Shown one piece after another: positions 34,854 to 43,532 of a DNA stretch of 64,000 bases. Under the pieces are notes generated by a model. That model did no database searches, was not told where the DNA came from, and was given only the letters and a program-made list of their open reading frames with translations. A program made the position numbers and the translations under genes. How positions within the stretch are numbered: position 1 is the stretch's first letter; every line of letters begins with the position of its first letter. Source of the DNA: DASQZJ01 sp035638775. Lineage in GTDB: Bacteria; Pseudomonadota; Gammaproteobacteria; UBA5335; SLRW01. The stretch is taken from assembly GCA_035638775.1 (NCBI GenBank), contig DASQZJ010000051.1, positions 1 to 64,000 of the forward strand, given 5' to 3'.

Positions 34854-37235
34854 CTAGCTGCAGCCGACCGGGACATAGCTCCCCCCGCTGGCCAGGAAGC
34901 CCGCCGCCTCGCACTGCATCTCGGCCGTCACGGGCAGGAAGTTGCTGTTCGGCTGCGAGGCACCGGTCACCGAGTCGTCCGGCTCCAGCAATGACGAGTG
35001 CTCGCCCTCGGTGAACTGGGTCACCGTGAACCCGGTCACCTTGTGCAATGCCGCCACCGGCGGCGTGACCACGGCGTGAACCAGCCCCATCTGCGAGACC
35101 AGCGGATCGGTGCCCGAGAGGGGGCCGGGCATGGTCGCGGTCTGCTGGCTGAGATAGGGCGGCTCCAGCACGTTGTTCGGCACCGTCAGGTCCGGCGGGT
35201 TGCCGGCGTTGTTGCCGATCACCTCGATCATGTCGACGGGATGGAAGCTGCGCGGCAGCGGTCCGCTGTAGTTGGGATCGAGCGCGGCCACGTAGTTCAC
35301 CGGGTCGGCGCTGTCATCCACGGTCTGGTTCAGGCGCAGGAACTGCTGGAAAGCGCGCGTGCCCACGTTCACGCCCACCGATCCGAGGTACGACTTGATC
35401 CCGAAGGAGAAAGCCGGCGCCCCGATCAGGAGCCGGGCGAACCCGCCACCCGGGTTGGCGAGCACGCTCGGGAACGAGGCGTTCGCTTCCACCGCGGTGA
35501 AGGTCGTACCCGCGATCGCGCCCAGCGAGTGGCCCATGAAACGCACGTCGCTGTTGTTGATCGCCAGCGCCGACGTCACCGGGCTCGCGACGGTCCCCGT
35601 GACCAGCGTCAGGCTGCTGCTGTGCTTGAGGATCGCGTAGAGGTCGATCAGGCTCACCACCGATCCGCGATCGTTGTCGCGGCTGACCAGGGGATTGGCC
35701 AGGTTCACGTACCACTTGCCGGAGGCGTCGATCGTGCCGTCCTGGTTGACGTCCAGGTTGAAGGTGCGCTCCCCGAAGCACTGGTACGGGACCGCCCCCG
35801 AAAGGGGCACGCAGCCCTGGCCCGACGACGGCGGCGTCACGCCGGTCGCCGTGACGGTCTCGGTCAGCTTGTACCGCGTCAGGTAGCTTCCGTTGTCGTC
35901 GTCTTCCAGGGAGGCGAAGGCCCCGTTGTCGAACGACGGCGTGATGCCGTGCAGCGGATGATCGATGGCGATGCCCACCAGGTGCTGCTGCGCCAGGCTG
36001 TCCGCGACCGCCAGCAGGTTGGTGCGGTTCTGGGTGAGCCCGTGCTGCATGATCACGACCGAATCCCCCGACTCGGGCACGCCGGAGGCGAGGGGTACCG
36101 TGGCCAGCACCGGCACGGTGACCCAGGCGGTCTGCTTCGGCAGCGGGTAGCAGTTGGTGGGGCTGGCCGGGACGGACGCCAGGTTCGCGCAGCTCACGCC
36201 CGTGGCGGTCACGCCGCTGCCCGGGGTCTGGCCCGGGTCCGCCTGCCACGGCTGCTGCAACGGTGCCAGCGGATCCTGGGTGGTCGGCACGCCCAGGTAG
36301 TAGGGCAGCGTCACGGTGCCGATATACACCTCCGCCAGTCCCGCGCCCCCGTAAGTCGATGTGGTATTCCCGGTGTCGAACAGCGCGATCGTTCCGGGCG
36401 AGGTCTTCGCGTTCGCCTGCGCGCGCAGCGACTCGAGGCTGGCCCCGACGGACTGCGTGGTGAAGGTCCAGGCGTTGACGATCTGCGAACGGGCGATGCC
36501 CTCGTTCTGGCCCAGGTCGTCAAACAGCGGCCGGTAGGCCTGCTGGATCTGCGTGAGGGTCTGCTTGGCCTGTGCCGAAAGGCCCTGGATCGCCGGCACG
36601 GTGCTCTGGTCGACCGGTGTCGTCGAGCGTACCGCCTGGAAGTCCGTGCTCGGCGCCACCGTCGCGCCGCTGGCGCCGACCAGACCCGCTTCGACCACCA
36701 CCAGGTAGTGCGTCTGCGGGGTGAGCGGCTTCAGCGGCTGCACCAGCAGCCGCTGCCCCGGCTGATCGCTCGGATCCGGTTCGAGCCGCACCGCGTAGTC
36801 GCCCGCAACGCTGTACTGCCCCTGGCCGCTGACGTCGATACTCCCCGGTGCGAGCCGGGCGGCGATACTGTCGCCGCCCGCGGCCAGGCGGAACACCTCC
36901 ACGTGCGCCGCGAAATCCTGGCCCTGGGCGAGCGGCGCGGAGAAGTCGACGTAGGCGGAGGCGGTGGTGGAGAACCCGTCCAGCGCGTCGACGGCGATCA
37001 TGGGATCGGACGGATTGCTGGTCGAGACGGATGCGTTGACGGTGCCGTCCTGGCTGCCGGCAAACAGGAGATCGTTGGGGAACGGGATGTCGGCCGTCTG
37101 CGCGACCGGATCGAACTGCGAGATCACGGTGGGTGTCGTGACGCTGTTGGGGGTGTCGCTGCCGAGATACCAGTTGCAGCCGCCAACCAGCGTGGCGATC
37201 AACAGGGCAAGCGCGGCTCTGAGTATTATTCGCAT
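34854..37235 (-). CDS. VolA/Pla-1-type lipase lipoprotein
   Basis: This 793-residue protein has a lipoprotein signal with lipobox LVGGC (Cys20). The N-terminal half (about 25-330) matches the bacterial virulence-factor lipase N-terminal domain (ISQFDPVAQTADIPFPNDLLF, LKPLTPQTHYLVVV). The C-terminal half is an alpha/beta hydrolase with SVVIMQHGLTQNRTN (oxyanion strand), the nucleophile elbow MGHSLGAIAG (Ser about 594) and a late EGEHSSLLEPDD segment that probably carries the catalytic His. Characterised relatives are surface-exposed lysophospholipases that release fatty acids from phosphatidylcholine. ATG at 37235 is backed by GAGGAG 7 bp upstream. It stands alone. Confidence 0.88.
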   Translation of the reverse strand: MRIILRAALALLIATLVGGCNWYLGSDTPNSVTTPTVISQFDPVAQTADIPFPNDLLFAGSQDGTVNASVSTSNPSDPMIAVDALDGFSTTASAYVDFSAPLAQGQDFAAHVEVFRLAAGGDSIAARLAPGSIDVSGQGQYSVAGDYAVRLEPDPSDQPGQRLLVQPLKPLTPQTHYLVVVEAGLVGASGATVAPSTDFQAVRSTTPVDQSTVPAIQGLSAQAKQTLTQIQQAYRPLFDDLGQNEGIARSQIVNAWTFTTQSVGASLESLRAQANAKTSPGTIALFDTGNTTSTYGGAGLAEVYIGTVTLPYYLGVPTTQDPLAPLQQPWQADPGQTPGSGVTATGVSCANLASVPASPTNCYPLPKQTAWVTVPVLATVPLASGVPESGDSVVIMQHGLTQNRTNLLAVADSLAQQHLVGIAIDHPLHGITPSFDNGAFASLEDDDNGSYLTRYKLTETVTATGVTPPSSGQGCVPLSGAVPYQCFGERTFNLDVNQDGTIDASGKWYVNLANPLVSRDNDRGSVVSLIDLYAILKHSSSLTLVTGTVASPVTSALAINNSDVRFMGHSLGAIAGTTFTAVEANASFPSVLANPGGGFARLLIGAPAFSFGIKSYLGSVGVNVGTRAFQQFLRLNQTVDDSADPVNYVAALDPNYSGPLPRSFHPVDMIEVIGNNAGNPPDLTVPNNVLEPPYLSQQTATMPGPLSGTDPLVSQMGLVHAVVTPPVAALHKVTGFTVTQFTEGEHSSLLEPDDSVTGASQPNSNFLPVTAEMQCEAAGFLASGGSYVPVGCS

Positions 37236-37757
37236 GGCGGGTCTCCTCGATAAGCTGCCGGCCGGGGAGCGGTCGGGCCGTTCCCCGCCCGCGACACGCA
37301 AGGGTCCATCGCCCGGCGCGGCGCCTTCCGCGAGCCGTGCCTGCCGGGGATCCCGCACACCGGGCCCGGTGCCGGTGGCGCAGATCCGGCATGCGCGCGA
37401 CGCCGCAAGCGCCACCGACGCATGGCTGTGACCGTGGTTGGCGGGGGGGGGATGTCCGACCTGGCGGTGCAGCCGTTCCCGGTCGACCCCTCTCGACCGG
37501 ACCGGCCTTCCCGTCGCGTGACGCGTTGCGCGTCGCCTCCCGGCTCATGTGGCAGCGTGACCTCGGTACGGGACCGGGACGCGAGGCCGGAATGCCTCGT
37601 CGTCCCGTTCGGGGCCGGCTGTTGCCGGCACCGCGTGCACCCGTAATGATTTGTCGTGCCCATTCAATATAGGCGCTGGCAATAGTCAAAGCCTCCCCCT
37701 CTTCGAGGGGGCGCGCAGGTGCGCGACGGGGTGCGGGTGACCGGCAACAGGGGCGAA
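37236..37757. other. Gene-free stretch upstream of the lipase and cytochrome genes
   Basis: This 522 bp region lies between divergent transcription units. It holds a run of eight G (37443-37450). The ORFs are low-complexity GC frames. I saw no gene; promoters for the lipase must be here but cannot be placed. Confidence 0.5.
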
Positions 37758-37771
37758 TTGATTCAGATCAA
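37758..37771. promoter_or_regulatory. Perfect FNR/ANR consensus site upstream of cytochrome gene
   Basis: TTGATTCAGATCAA is an exact TTGAT-N4-ATCAA palindrome. Its centre lies about 71.5 bp upstream of the start site predicted from the TATAAT at 37824-37829, a class I activation position for FNR-type regulators. The downstream gene encodes a small c-type cytochrome, a logical target for oxygen control. Confidence 0.6.
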
Positions 37772-37823
37772 GCAGGGCCGGAGAGAAACGACGGGGTCGA
37801 CCAGGCGGGCGCCGGAATCGCGC

Positions 37824-37829
37824 TATAAT
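37824..37829 (+). promoter_or_regulatory. Candidate -10 element (TATAAT)
   Basis: An exact TATAAT in GC-rich sequence, 45 bp before the cytochrome ATG. No good -35 lies 17 bp upstream, as expected for an activator-dependent promoter. A TTGACA overlaps it at 37830-37835 but has no matching -10. Confidence 0.45.
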
Positions 37830-37873
37830 TTGACAGGAAAGGGGGAGCACCTTCACAAACGGAGGTGACCGCA

Positions 37874-38272
37874 ATGGCCATCCATCCACGAAGCCGGTTC
37901 CCCGCCATCGCCCTGCTCTCGCTCGCTGCGCTCCTGGCGGCGTCGTGCAGCTCGACTCCGCAGCAGCGCCAGGTCAGCTTCCAGCACGACGTTCAGCCGA
38001 TCCTGCAGAAGAACTGTGTGAGCTGTCACCAGCCGGGCGGCATCGGCTACGAGAGGAGCGGGGTCGATCTGCGCAGCTACCAGGGCGTGATGAAGGGGAC
38101 GAAGTACGGTGCCGTGGTCGAGCCGCGACACGCCTATACCAGCAACCTGATGGTGCTGGTGGAGGGCCGCGCCGATCCGAGCATCCGCATGCCCTACCAC
38201 AAGCAGGCGCTCGTCCAGGCGGACATCGACACCCTGCGCGAGTGGATCAACCAGGGGGCGAAGGACAACTGA
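37874..38272 (+). CDS. Small lipoprotein c-type cytochrome
   Basis: This 132-residue protein has a lipoprotein signal with Cys25 in LLAASC and one haem-binding motif CVSCH (from residue 48), with a probable axial Met in IRMPYHK near residue 107. The pattern FQHDVQPILQKNCVSCH resembles small planctomycete-type and related cytochrome c domains. It should sit in the periplasm, anchored to a membrane, and move electrons; partners are not evident nearby. The ATG at 37874 has GGAGG 8 bp upstream; a GTG at 37865 is inside the ribosome site. An FNR-like site lies upstream. Confidence 0.82.
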   Translation: MAIHPRSRFPAIALLSLAALLAASCSSTPQQRQVSFQHDVQPILQKNCVSCHQPGGIGYERSGVDLRSYQGVMKGTKYGAVVEPRHAYTSNLMVLVEGRADPSIRMPYHKQALVQADIDTLREWINQGAKDN

Positions 38273-38302
38273 CGCGGCGTCGGCCGGAACGCGCCGACCG
38301 GT

Positions 38303-38599
38303 TCACTCCACCTGCGCCGGCGCCTCCGGCAGCTCGAGCAACCGATCCGGGCGGCGCTCGTCCGCCTCGGTCTTGAGATACTTGCCGTTCTCCGCGTCGG
38401 CCACGATCACCTTCAGCGGCTGCTCGCCCCGGACCACGAAGAACTCGCAATGGCCCAGCTCGATCGCGTTGATCGCGTCCTGCTGCTCCAGGCTCCAGTC
38501 GTCGCCGGCGGGATTCATACCGCCCACGGCGACGATGCGCCGGCCCGGATCCTTGTGCTTGCGCTTTCGCACGAAGCTGATCTGGGCGGTTATCGTCAT
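38303..38599 (-). CDS. DUF3892-family small protein
   Basis: This 98-residue protein aligns along its length with DUF3892: ITAQISFVRKRKHKDPGRRI, VGGMNPAGDDWSLEQQDAI, then CEFFVV and NGKYLKTEADERRPDRLLEL. No function is known for the family. A GGAGG site precedes the ATG at 38599. It follows the 38637-39074 gene by 37 bp on the same strand, so the two probably share a transcript. Confidence 0.8.
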   Translation of the reverse strand: MTITAQISFVRKRKHKDPGRRIVAVGGMNPAGDDWSLEQQDAINAIELGHCEFFVVRGEQPLKVIVADAENGKYLKTEADERRPDRLLELPEAPAQVE

Positions 38600-38636
38600 G
38601 CGGCCCTCCTGTGGCGGCATACGCCCTGCCGCTCGC

Positions 38637-39074
38637 TCAGCGTCGCCATCGCGGGGCCGGGGCATCGTCCCGGTCGCTGGAGGCCCACTCGAGCAGACCG
38701 TCGGCCTCGATCACGCGCACCCCGGAATCGCCGGACGCACCGCGGAGGATGACGTACGGCGGCACGCCGCAAATGTCGCGCAGCGCGAGGGCGAGCTTCC
38801 CGATCACGGGGCTCGGCGGATCGGGCATCACCAGCGCGACCGGGCTGTCGCGGTCCGATCCGGCGCCGGCATGGCGCAGCGCCTTGCGCAGCACTTTCAG
38901 GTGTCCTCCGGCAGTCGTCGGCCACCCGTTCGGCTCCTCTCGCACGGGCAGCACCAGGCCGACCCGGCGCTGCTCGATGGGCGCGCGCGCGGACCCGCGC
39001 ACGCCGCCGAGCACCCGGCCCAGCCCGATCAGCTCCGCCCCGGTCAGGGGACGATCGGTGTAGTACACGTTCAC
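38637..39074 (-). CDS. Hypothetical protein paired with DUF3892
   Basis: About 145 residues if translation starts at the GTG at 39074 (VNVYYTDRPLTGAELIGLG); an in-frame ATG at 39149 would add 25 Arg-rich residues. No family recognised. There are hydrophobic beta-alpha patterns (RVGLVLPVREE, PVALVMPDPP, PPYVILRGASGDSGVRVIEA) and no signal or membrane segment. It could be a small alpha/beta domain. Coding is suggested by hydrophobic periodicity and by the tight same-strand spacing to DUF3892; the start is uncertain, with GGAG lying 13 bp before the GTG. Confidence 0.5.
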   Translation of the reverse strand: MNVYYTDRPLTGAELIGLGRVLGGVRGSARAPIEQRRVGLVLPVREEPNGWPTTAGGHLKVLRKALRHAGAGSDRDSPVALVMPDPPSPVIGKLALALRDICGVPPYVILRGASGDSGVRVIEADGLLEWASSDRDDAPAPRWRR

Positions 39075-39229
39075 GCGCGAGCACCATCTCCGGTCAGCGC
39101 CTCCCCGGCGGATTCGCACGGTCCGCCGGCGCGTGGCGAGCATTGCCATTGACCCGGTTACACAGTTTAGTTGGCAGTCACGATGCCGTGTCCCCCCATC
39201 CGGGGGACAGCGCCCGGCCTCGGAACGTC

Positions 39230-39433
39230 GGCCGGCGACGGCGCGAGCGCAGCACCGATGAGCGGGGCACCGGCCGCATCGAGCGCCACTGGGGCACCTT
39301 CTACCGCCGTTTCGTGCTCTCCGAAAGCGCCGACCCCGATGCGGTCAAGGCGCGCGGCCGACACGGGGTGTTGCAGATCGGGATCGGCAAGCGCGGGACG
39401 GCGCGCACGCGCCGCATCCCGGTCGAGGGCTGA
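39230..39433 (+). pseudogene. Hsp20/alpha-crystallin C-terminal remnant
   Basis: The plus-strand frame ending at 39433 reads RIERHWGTFYRRFVLSES and ARGRHGVLQIGIGKR, then RTRRIPVEG. These match the end of the alpha-crystallin domain of small heat-shock proteins (ERxxGxFxRxFxLPE, then NGVLxIxIPK). The N-terminal arm and most of the beta-sandwich (80 or more residues) are absent, and upstream sequence in the three plus frames shows no Hsp20 match. The missing Pro after the key Leu (LSES for LPE) and Gly for Pro in IGKR suggest decay. A non-functional relic is likely. Confidence 0.65.
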
Positions 39434-39862
39434 GCACCGCGGTCCATCCCCGTGGAGACGGGAGGCGCGGCGGCTCGCCGCGCCGGTGGCCGGCGGCATC
39501 TTCTATGCGTCTCACCGGCCCCGCGGGGATCTTCCTTCTGCCGGCAGCGGCCTCGCTGACGATGATGGCGTCCACGCCCCGGCGCGGACCCTGCCGAGCC
39601 CGCTGCGCAGGATCCTCGTTCCCATCCCGCAGCCGACCACCTACGCTGCCGCGCGCCTGGACCCGCGGCGCAGCAGCGACTGGACCGAACGCGCCCGCGA
39701 CCGTCGGGAGTCCGTTCGGCCCGGATCGTCGGCCGACGACCCGCCGTCCGGCACAGCCCCTTGAGTCCGGTCAATTCGACCCTACACAAAGAGGCGGAAG
39801 GTGGTCCCGGGCGTCGCGCGGTACGCCGGGCGACGCGGGTTTCAACGGGGAGGTCTCACTCC
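39434..39862. other. Gene-free stretch before the ATP-grasp gene
   Basis: This 429 bp region follows the Hsp20 remnant. Open frames on both strands are Arg/Pro/Ala-rich and match nothing I recognise. It presumably holds the promoter of the ATP-grasp/hydrolase pair; further decayed gene fragments are possible. Confidence 0.4.
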
Positions 39863-41167
39863 ATGGAAGAGCACCGGAACATCGCGGTCATCGGGCTGGA
39901 CGAATTCAATCGGGACATGCTCCGCTCGGTGCGCGGCAGCGGCAACTACGAGTTCCACGGCATCATCCCGTACCAGCAGATCGTCAATCCCGAGTCCTAC
40001 CCGATCGAGGAACTCCTGCACACCGCGCGCCGCGAGCTCGCCGAGATCGACGGCCGGGTGGACGCGATCATGGGCCACTGGGACTTCCCCACCACCAGCC
40101 TGCTGCCGATCCTGCAGGGCGAGCTGGGCCTGCGCGGGCCGAGCCTGGAATCGGTGCTGATGTGCGAGAACAAGTACGCCACCCGCCTGGCCGAGTACGA
40201 GGCCACGCCGGACCTGACGCCGCCGTTCGCCCTGCTGAACCCGAACGACGACGCCGTGCTCGACGACCCGCCGCTGCCCTACCCGTTCTGGCTCAAGCCG
40301 GTGGTCGCCTTCTCCAGTACGCTCGGCTTCCAGATCGATGACCGCGACGGCCTGCACCGGGCGCTGGAGCCGATCCGGGAAGGCATCGGCAAGTTCGCCG
40401 AACCCTTCGACACGCTGATGAAACATGCCCGCCTGGGCGGCCGGCGCGCGCTGCTCGGAGGCGGCTTCTGCGTCGCCGAGGGACTCATCGGCGGCCGCGG
40501 CTGCACCGTCGAGGGCTACGTGCTCGACGGCGAGGTCCGCTCCTACGCGATCATCGATTCGCTGCGGGGCGCCAACGCCGTCAGCTTCGTCGGCTATCAT
40601 TACCCGTCCGATCTGCCGCAGCAGGTGCAGGACCGCATGATCGAGGGCACCGGGCGCATCATCCGGCATCTCGGCCTCGACAACACGCCGTTCAACGTCG
40701 AGTTCTTCTGGGACGAGGACCGCGACGACGTCAAGCTGCTGGAGATCAACCCGCGCATCTCCAAGTCGCATTCGCCGCTGTTCTACCTCGTGGACGGGGC
40801 TTCGCACCACGAGGTGGCGATCGACGTGGCGCTGGGGCGGCACCCGGACTTCCCCCGCGGCGAGGGTCACTACCGCCAGGCGGCAAAGTTCATGCCCCGC
40901 TCCTACGGCGCCGCCCGGGTCACCCGCGTGCCGGGGCCGGAGGACGTGGAGCGCCTGCAGGAGGCGTTCCCGGACGCCATGTTCACCTGTCACGTCTCCG
41001 AGGGCATGGCGCTGGCCGAGCTGCCCAACCAGGACAGCTACAGCTTCGAACTGGGCGACCTGTTCCTCGGCGGAAACAGCCGCGAGGAGCTCGCGGAGAA
41101 CTTCCGCGAGGCCATGGCGATCCTGGGATTCCGCTTCTCCCGCGAGGTCGAGACGAACTACGATTGA
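39863..41167 (+). CDS. ATP-grasp family ligase
   Basis: This 434-residue protein has the ATP-grasp layout. An N-terminal Rossmann-like domain (about 1-100, NIAVIGLDEFNRDML) comes first. A central region follows with ENKYATRLAEYEA and PYPFWLKPVVAFSST, the strand that normally carries the nucleotide-binding Lys. The metal-binding end is FNVEFFWDED with LLEINPRISKSHSP. Such enzymes join a carboxylate to an amine or thiol through an acyl phosphate; the substrate is unknown. ATG at 39863 has GGGGAGG upstream. It is followed by a CocE/NonD hydrolase gene 27 bp later, so the pair is probably an operon. Confidence 0.85.
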   Translation: MEEHRNIAVIGLDEFNRDMLRSVRGSGNYEFHGIIPYQQIVNPESYPIEELLHTARRELAEIDGRVDAIMGHWDFPTTSLLPILQGELGLRGPSLESVLMCENKYATRLAEYEATPDLTPPFALLNPNDDAVLDDPPLPYPFWLKPVVAFSSTLGFQIDDRDGLHRALEPIREGIGKFAEPFDTLMKHARLGGRRALLGGGFCVAEGLIGGRGCTVEGYVLDGEVRSYAIIDSLRGANAVSFVGYHYPSDLPQQVQDRMIEGTGRIIRHLGLDNTPFNVEFFWDEDRDDVKLLEINPRISKSHSPLFYLVDGASHHEVAIDVALGRHPDFPRGEGHYRQAAKFMPRSYGAARVTRVPGPEDVERLQEAFPDAMFTCHVSEGMALAELPNQDSYSFELGDLFLGGNSREELAENFREAMAILGFRFSREVETNYD

Positions 41168-41194
41168 GTCGCTTCCGCAGGGGAGGTCGAGCCG

Positions 41195-43213
41195 ATGGCA
41201 GCACGCGAGGATCACGACACGGGCTTCCGGGTCATCGAGCACACCATGATCCCGATGCCGGACGGGGCACGCCTGGCCGCGCGCATCTGGCTGCCCCGCG
41301 ACGCGGAACAGCACCCGGTCCCGGCGATCCTCGAGTACATCCCGTACCGCAAGCGGGACTTCACCCGCGCCCGCGACGACAGCATGCATCCGTTCTTCGC
41401 CGCCCGCGGCTACGCCTGCGTGCGCGTGGACCTGCGCGGCAGCGGCGAGTCGGACGGCATCCTCGAGGACGAGTACCTGGCGCGGGAGCTCGACGATGGC
41501 GTCGCGGTCATCGACTGGCTCGCCGAACAGCCCTGGTGCGACGGCAACGCGGGCATCATCGGCATCTCCTGGGGCGGCTTCAACGGCCTGCAGATCGCGG
41601 CCCTCCAGCCCCCGGCGCTCAAGGCCGTGGTCACGGTCTCCTCCACCGACGACCGCTACGCCGACGACGTCCACTACATGGGCGGCTGCCTGCTCGGCGA
41701 CAACCTCTCCTGGGCCTCGGTGATGTTCGCCTTCAACTCGCTGCCGCCGGACCCGGCGCTGGTGGGCGATGCCTGGCGCGAGACGTGGCTGCGCCGGCTC
41801 GAGAACAACGGGCCGTGGCTGAAGACCTGGCTCGAGCACCAGACCCGCGACGAGTACTGGCGCCACGGCTCCGTCTGCGAGGACTACTCGGCGATCCGCT
41901 GCCCGGTGATGGCCGTGAGCGGCTGGGCCGACGGCTACACCAACAGCGTGTTCCGGCTGCTGGAGAACCTCGACGTGCCCCGGATGGGGCTGGTCGGCCC
42001 CTGGAGCCACAAGTACCCGCACCAGGGCGTGCCGGGCCCGGCCATCGACTACCACTACGAGCTGCTGCGCTGGTGGGACCGCTGGCTCAAGGGGCGCGAC
42101 ACCGGCATCGACCGCGAGCCCATGCTGCGCGCCTGGGTGCAGGAGGGCGTGGAGCCCTCGGCGCAGCACCGCTATCGGCCGGGGCGCTGGGTCGCCGAGC
42201 CGGAGTGGCCCTCGGCCCGCGTCGAGATGCGCACGCTCCAGCTCGAGCCGGGCCGCCTGACCCACGACGACCGGGCCCGGGAGCCGGCCGACCTGAGCGT
42301 ACAGTCGCCCCTGAGCATCGGCTTCTTCGCCGGCAAGTGGTGCTCCTACGCCGCCGGACCCGACCAGCCCCACGACCAGCGCGAGGACGACGGCGGCGCG
42401 CTGGTCTTCGACACCGAGCCGCTGCGCGAGCGGCTGGAGGTGCTCGGCGCGCCGGAAGTCGAGCTGGAGCTTTCCTGCAACCGCCCCAGCGGCATGGTCG
42501 CGGTGCGCCTGTCCGACGTCGACGAGGCGGGCCGCGCCATCCGCTGCAGCTACAGCGTGTTCAACCTGACCCACTACCGCGGCCACGAAGCCCCCGGGCA
42601 CCTGGTCCCGGGGCGGCGCTACCGGGTGCGCGTGACGCTCAACGACATGGGTCATGTCTTCGCACCCGATCACTGCCTGCGCCTGAGCGTGTCCACCTCC
42701 TACTGGCCGCTGGCCTGGCCGCCGCGGCAGCCGACCCGGCTGACTCTCCACACCGGGGGCTGCCGCCTGCACGTGCCGGCCCGCCGGCCGCGCCCGGAAG
42801 ACCGGCAGGTCCGCTTCGACCCGCCGCGCGAGCTGCCCGGCACGCGCATCCGGCAGATCGAGCCGCCCGAGCACCGCTGGGTGGTCCACCGCGACCTGGC
42901 CACCGACGAGTCCACGCTGGAGGTGATCAAGAACGAGGGCCGCTACCGGATCGAGGACATCGACCTCGAGATCACCGACGACACGCGCGAGTGGTACACC
43001 TACGGCACCGGCGACTTCAGCTCGCCCCGCGGCGAGGTGCTCGCCATCCGGCGCCTGGCCCGCGAAGGCTGGGACGTGTATACCCGCACCCGTACCGTCC
43101 TGACCGCGGACCCGGACACCTTCCATCTCCACGCGGAGCTGGACGCCTACGAGAACGGCCGGCGCATCTACTCGCGCAACTGGTCCTGCGCCGTCGCGCG
43201 CAAGTTCGTCTGA
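41195..43213 (+). CDS. CocE/NonD (S15-type) alpha/beta hydrolase
   Basis: This 672-residue protein has an N-terminal alpha/beta hydrolase of the X-Pro dipeptidyl-peptidase/cocaine-esterase type: MPDGARLAARIWLP, YIPYRKRDFTRARD, VRVDLRGSGESDG. The nucleophile is in GISWGGFN (Ser about 126), the acid in VSGWADGYTN and the His in GPWSHKYPH. A jelly-roll domain typical of CocE follows (about 340-560), and the C-terminal 110 residues are an extra beta-rich region. It is about 100 residues longer than usual family members. It probably hydrolyses an ester or amide, possibly the product or precursor of the ATP-grasp ligase just upstream. Confidence 0.87.
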   Translation: MAAREDHDTGFRVIEHTMIPMPDGARLAARIWLPRDAEQHPVPAILEYIPYRKRDFTRARDDSMHPFFAARGYACVRVDLRGSGESDGILEDEYLARELDDGVAVIDWLAEQPWCDGNAGIIGISWGGFNGLQIAALQPPALKAVVTVSSTDDRYADDVHYMGGCLLGDNLSWASVMFAFNSLPPDPALVGDAWRETWLRRLENNGPWLKTWLEHQTRDEYWRHGSVCEDYSAIRCPVMAVSGWADGYTNSVFRLLENLDVPRMGLVGPWSHKYPHQGVPGPAIDYHYELLRWWDRWLKGRDTGIDREPMLRAWVQEGVEPSAQHRYRPGRWVAEPEWPSARVEMRTLQLEPGRLTHDDRAREPADLSVQSPLSIGFFAGKWCSYAAGPDQPHDQREDDGGALVFDTEPLRERLEVLGAPEVELELSCNRPSGMVAVRLSDVDEAGRAIRCSYSVFNLTHYRGHEAPGHLVPGRRYRVRVTLNDMGHVFAPDHCLRLSVSTSYWPLAWPPRQPTRLTLHTGGCRLHVPARRPRPEDRQVRFDPPRELPGTRIRQIEPPEHRWVVHRDLATDESTLEVIKNEGRYRIEDIDLEITDDTREWYTYGTGDFSSPRGEVLAIRRLAREGWDVYTRTRTVLTADPDTFHLHAELDAYENGRRIYSRNWSCAVARKFV

Positions 43214-43214
43214 A

Positions 43215-43418
43215 TCATCCGTCCCTGGAAACCCGCTCCCGCGGCGTCCTTTCCAGGACCTTTCCCACCGGGTTCCCGGGGATCCCGTCGAGCACCATCA
43301 GCGCCTCCGGCAGCTTGTCGGTCGCGATGCCCTGTCCCCGCATGAAGACGGTGATGTCGGTCAGTGTCGGGGGCCGTTCGGTCTTCGGGGCGACGCACAG
43401 GCAGACGCGTTCGCCCAA
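43215..43418 (-). pseudogene. Acyl-CoA ligase C-terminal fragment
   Basis: Sixty-seven codons match the last domain of AMP-forming acyl-CoA ligases: GERVCLCVAPK, ITVFMRGQGIATDKLPEALM and IPGNPVGKVLER, with the catalytic Lys kept. It would have to start at a TTG, and nothing upstream on the strand continues the ligase (about 450 residues missing). It abuts the CocE-type stop by 2 bp. A 5'-truncated relic is the simplest reading; a cargo-less ligase C-domain is less likely. Confidence 0.7.
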
Positions 43419-43532
43419 TGGGAGCCCCCGTCGGGAGCGTGTTGAGTTTCAGGAAAAGGCCGGCACGCGCGGCCCGCCTGCATGCATCGAATGGCACTGC
43501 CCGGCCCGATTCGGCCGCGGGGTTCGCGCCGC

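Noticed and set aside
37830..37858. TTGACA as the -35 of the cytochrome promoter
   Set aside because: The matching -10 position reads TCACAA, a poor fit, while TATAAT just upstream is better placed with the FNR-like site.
39842..43132. 1096-residue minus-strand frame opposite the ATP-grasp and hydrolase genes
   Set aside because: Antisense shadow; both plus-strand genes have catalytic motifs and ribosome sites.
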